Shown here: positions 61,330 through 64,000 of the stretch, one piece after another | Numbering within the stretch: the first letter of the stretch is position 1 | Layout of the letters: each line of letters opens with the position of its first letter | NCBI RefSeq assembly: GCF_001866665.1 | Contig: NZ_MLYO01000013.1 | Coordinates: forward strand, 104,865-168,864 | Length of the DNA stretch: 64,000 nucleotides | Origin: Streptomyces monashensis | Lineage (GTDB): Bacteria; Actinomycetota; Actinomycetes; Streptomycetales; Streptomycetaceae | Direction of reading: 5' to 3' | The notes under the pieces: generated by a model | Told to the model about the DNA's origin: nothing | Seen by the model: only the letters and a program-made list of their open reading frames with translations | The model's database searches: none | Program-made: the position numbers and the translations under genes

Positions 61330-61917
61330 CTAAGGTCGGCCTGCACTCGGCGCGGCCGACCGTCGACCCCATGGCTTGAAGACGGACAGGATGACGTTGG
61401 CGAGATACAGCAGGAGCGCGACGGCCGGGACGATCACCATGTTGTAGCGGATGAATCCAAGATCCATGGCTGAGATGGGGCCCACGGGATGCCGGGCCAC
61501 CGCATCCACCGCGTCGTGCAATCTGGCAGTGAGCGCGAAAATCGAAGCCGCCGTCGCCGCCAGGGTCAACCAGAACTTGACGCTGACCCAGTAGTACCGG
61601 AACAGGCCCCACTGCGTGCCGAGCGCCAGCACCACACCGCTGACCAATGTGAGCAGGCTCAGCGGGATGATCAGAACGTCCCCCGACATCCCCATCGCCC
61701 GGTAGGCGGTCCGCAGGGTGTTGGCATTATTCGTCGCAAGCGCCGTCGTGCCCAGAGTGAGCAGGCAGAGCATCAAGGCCAACCAGCCGACAGAGACGAC
61801 CACATGCACAACGACCACGCTCTTACGGGCCTTCTGAGGCAACCAGTGGCCTGAACGCCGTTGCACTCCATCGCCGGCGGGCGCCGTCACCGTCGACGAT
61901 TCAACGGAGGGGGGCAT
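61330..61917 (-). CDS. DUF2269-like membrane protein
   Basis: 195 residues from ATG 61917 (GTG 61923 possible). A hydrophilic N-terminus of about 30 residues is followed by four hydrophobic helices: VVVVHVVVSVGWLALMLCLL, then DVLIIPLSLLTLVSGVVLAL, FWLTLAATAASIFALT and a final VPAVALLLYLANVILSVF. The family has no known function. GAGGTG precedes the start. One of the few intact genes in this part of the window. Confidence 0.75.
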   Translation of the reverse strand: MPPSVESSTVTAPAGDGVQRRSGHWLPQKARKSVVVVHVVVSVGWLALMLCLLTLGTTALATNNANTLRTAYRAMGMSGDVLIIPLSLLTLVSGVVLALGTQWGLFRYYWVSVKFWLTLAATAASIFALTARLHDAVDAVARHPVGPISAMDLGFIRYNMVIVPAVALLLYLANVILSVFKPWGRRSAAPSAGRP

Positions 61918-62189
61918 ACACACCTCGATCAGGTCGGGGGCACAGGCACGCGGCCAGACTCTCCCTTCCGACCGTCCAGGGCATCTGCCGACGGAAGTAA
62001 CTCCCGCTGCTCCGAGGCGAGTACGGTCGACGCTCCGAGCAGTTCAGCGGATGGATCTATACGCCACCGGGAGTACGCCCACGGCCTTCCTCGGCGGGAC
62101 GCCCGACAGGAGCCGCTCTGTGATGGTGAAGACGCCAGGGCCGGGACTTCCGCTCGGCCGCCTCCACTTACCTCAGGAGGGTCGCCTCC

Positions 62190-62917
62190 GTGACCACCGC
62201 CACGCTCACCCGCACGAGAGCCCAGCGCCGGGACCTTGGCGCTCTGACCGGCGTGCTGTACGTCCTGTTCTTCGTGGCCAGTCTCGTCATCGCCGGGGCG
62301 CTGGGCCCGTCCGGCACGGTAACGCCGTACTCCAGCGACGCCGAAGTACAGGCGTATCGGCTGAAGGATCCAGCCAGGCTGGAGGATCTCTTCCGCATTC
62401 TCGGCCTGATGCAGGGGCTGTCCGCCCTCGCTCTGCTGGCGTTCGTCCCCTGTCTGGCCGCGTTCGTCCGCAGGCACGGCAGCGACGCCCGGGCGGGCGT
62501 AGTCCGCTCGCTGGCCACCGTCGCCGGAGCCCTCCTCCTGCTCTCCGCGAGCACTAGCTGGTTCTGGCCCAGATCAGCGCCAAGGCGGAGTCGTCCACGT
62601 ATCGGGCCGTCTCGGACCTGTCCTTCATCACCGGTGCCGGACCGGCCATCGCAAGCCTTGGCGTAGCGGTCTTCCTGGTCGCCGCGACGGGACGCGGCAG
62701 CCACGCCTTGCCCACCTGGGTCACGTGGAGCGGCATGGTGATCGGGGTGGCCAGCGTATTGTCGATGAGCTCGCTCGTCGCCGAAGGCGGCTCGGTCTTC
62801 ATCCCGGTCGGTCGCTTCCTCGGCTTCGTCTGGTTGGTCGTGCTCAGCGTGTTGCTGTGGTGGCGCAGCGGGCGAACGGATGATCTCACCGATTCCATCG
62901 CGCCGCGCCATCTGTGA
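62190..62917 (+). pseudogene. Six-helix membrane protein broken by a one-base shift
   Basis: GTG 62190 with AGGAGGG upstream opens MTTATLTRTRAQRRDLGALT and four helices (GVLYVLFFVASLVIAGALGP; ALALLAFVPCLAAFV; VAGALLLLSASTSWF). At 62564 the frame must slip by one base: LAQISAKAESSTYRAVSDLS continues in the next frame, with two more helices to the stop at 62917 (WWRSGRTDDLTDSIAPRHL). A one-base deletion or a sequencing error explains it; no slippery heptamer is present. Family not certain (DUF4386-like layout). Confidence 0.65.
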
Positions 62918-62990
62918 GGCCGAGGGCGAGCAGGAGCGAGGAAACCGGATCAGTGGTCACCGCCAGCGACCGTCGTCCGCAAGGGGAAAC

Positions 62991-63158
62991 GTGACGGTCC
63001 GTGTCGCCGCGGAGGGGGTGGTCATCGAGGCGTCGGCCTGCGGTTGGACGCCATCTTGTCCGGACTGTGGTTGTCCAGGGCGTCGCATCCACTCTCGCTA
63101 TACACGCCGACTGGCTGGACGCCCGGTGGTGGGACGCCGATTGGTGACCGTCGGCTGA
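62991..63158 (+). mobile_element. N-terminal scrap of an ISL3 family transposase
   Basis: GTG 62991; reads MTVRVAAEGVVIEASACGWT, then CPDCGCPGRRIHSRYTRRLA, the zinc-finger start of ISL3 transposases. Ends at 63158 after about 55 residues; the rest is missing. Confidence 0.65.
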
Positions 63159-63249
63159 CCATTGGCGATGGCGATCGTGGCACGTCTTCCATTTCCGAAC
63201 CGCGCGGGCAGATCCCGCCACGGTACGCCAGTCCGCCGCGGCTTTGCCG

Positions 63250-63816
63250 TCATCGACTCGAACCTGAGCGCGGACGACCATCCTCAAATACTGGTCCCGG
63301 CCTACTCATCGAGGAGCCCACCCGCCCTCGCCTCGGTGGTCGACGAGCCGCATACGGACCGGCTCTGCGAGGCGCTGGCCGGAGGGCGCGTGGGCGACCG
63401 TGTTCGTGGGCTTGGCGGGCGGTGGGTTCGACGCCGAAACTGGTGGCGACGCCAGCGATGAGGACCTGGGTGACGCCGAGCCCGTCGAGATGGTCGGCGA
63501 GGTCGGTGCTGTGGAACGCTCCCCAGGTGTATGTGGTGACGGTCTTGTCGCCGGACTGCTGGTTGAGTGCGGGGAGCAGGTCGGTGAAGCCGTCGGGCAG
63601 GTCGCGGGCGTCGTCGCCTTGCTCGGTGCGGCCGGGGGCGGTGCCGGCGACGTTGACCAGCACAACCGGCAGTCCCTTGGCACGGAAGGCGTCGGCCAGC
63701 GCCGCGGTGTTCGCGACGATGTCGCCGAGCGGGTGCACGGTCGGCAGGCCGGTCAGCCCTGCTTGCAGGTCGACGACGATGAGTGCGGTGGTGGGGTCAA
63801 GGACGGTGACAGGCAC
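63250..63816 (-). pseudogene. Isochorismatase-family hydrolase with internal deletion
   Basis: GTG 63816; TVLDPTTALIVVDLQAGLTG has the catalytic Asp, then VNVAGTAPGRTEQGDDARDL, TWGAFHSTDLADHLDGLGVT and GVATSFGVEPTARQAHEHG. After EHG the conserved last third is absent and a short piece in another frame (TEARAGGLLDE with stop near 63306) looks like the original C-terminus. About 35 residues are deleted, so the enzyme is probably dead. Confidence 0.7.
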
Positions 63817-63877
63817 TGGGCTCTCCGAGATTTGCTGGATTCCGTGAGGCAGGTGCTGTACGTGGCCGCTGTCAGCG

Positions 63878-64000
63878 TCAGGGTCGCGGGGACGGCGAGC
63901 GATCGGCGACACTCATGATGATCAGGGCGGCACTGATGCCGACCATGATCCAGGCGATCTGGTGGAGGCCGTGGTCGGTGACGTGCGTGTGGAACACGAT
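63878..64000 (-). CDS. C-terminus of a membrane protein, probably a transporter, off the right edge
   Basis: 40 codons to the stop at 63878-63880: TDHGLHQIAWIMVGISAALI followed by IMSVADRSPSPRP. One hydrophobic helix and a Pro-rich tail, like the last helix of an MFS exporter. The rest is outside the window. Confidence 0.5.
   Translation of the reverse strand: MVFHTHVTDHGLHQIAWIMVGISAALIIMSVADRSPSPRP

Noticed and set aside
62555..62575. Programmed -1 frameshifting in the membrane protein gene
   Set aside because: No slippery heptamer or downstream structure is seen; a one-base deletion is simpler.
58473..64000. Integrated element with att sites at the initiator tRNA
   Set aside because: No repeat of the tRNA 3' end and no integrase gene were found within the window.

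Overview
The window is high-GC actinobacterial DNA with the codon bias, frequent GTG/TTG starts, ATGA/GTGA stop-start overlaps and gene families of Streptomyces (type III polyketide synthase RppA with its P450, HTH/DUF397 and SpoIIE-type signalling proteins, ydaO leader ahead of a secreted NlpC/P60 protein, urease cluster without ureE). From memory, the order rppA - P450 - cupin - acyl-CoA dehydrogenase - TetR - def - murT/gatD - pfkA - ctaG-like - AsnC - ddaH - rocD - urease - clpP-like - bioF matches the conserved S. coelicolor block around SCO1206-SCO1243. I could not check this by alignment.

Layout. 1-10.3 kb: a flavin monooxygenase divergent from a TetR gene across a clear palindrome, a coupled cysteine-synthase-like/MFS pair, DedA, a decayed amidohydrolase, DUF779, a secreted phosphodiester glycosidase and a decayed phosphodiesterase. 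10.6-20 kb: a coupled acyl-CoA dehydrogenase/acyl-CoA dehydrogenase/quinone oxidoreductase operon, an XRE-cupin regulator, a flavin oxidoreductase, ATP-dependent DNA ligase plus NUDIX, an aldehyde dehydrogenase and TenA. 20-25 kb: the rppA/P450/cupin pigment operon facing an acyl-CoA dehydrogenase that is divergent from its probable TetR regulator. 25-30 kb: peptide deformylase, the MurT/GatD lipid II amidation pair, 6-phosphofructokinase and a CtaG-like membrane protein. 30-38 kb: an AsnC regulator with a dimethylargininase/ornithine aminotransferase operon, two SpoIIE-type phosphatases, and a DUF305 lipoprotein with a DUF6153-like partner. 38-46.6 kb: PlsC acyltransferase, epimerase, secreted tripeptidyl aminopeptidase and the urease operon with an upstream GlnR-like box. 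46.8-53.5 kb: an orphan Phd antitoxin, a ClpP homologue with its catalytic His replaced, a c-di-AMP (ydaO) riboswitch controlling an NlpC/P60 protein, a collapsed lysE/lysR pair, an ATPase/HTH/DUF397 trio and bioF.

From about 53.5 kb to the right edge the character changes. There are truncated and frameshifted genes (sulfotransferase-like, PD-(D/E)XK-like, serine hydrolase, membrane protein, isochorismatase), two decayed copies of one rve transposase, IS5- and ISL3-type scraps, a Uma2 nuclease-fold protein, an initiator tRNA and an intact AbiEii-type nucleotidyltransferase coupled to an unrecognised partner. The other bio genes expected next to bioF do not follow it. This looks like an eroded insertion and rearrangement zone beside the initiator tRNA gene.

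The best candidates for something little described are the AbiEii-like two-gene module (59.17-60.20 kb), the His-to-Glu ClpP homologue with its coupled 101-residue partner (47.25-48.20 kb), the SpoIIE phosphatase with a metal-ligand change (33.2-35.7 kb), and the small His/Cys protein with the coupled cysteine-synthase/MFS pair (2.4-5.4 kb).
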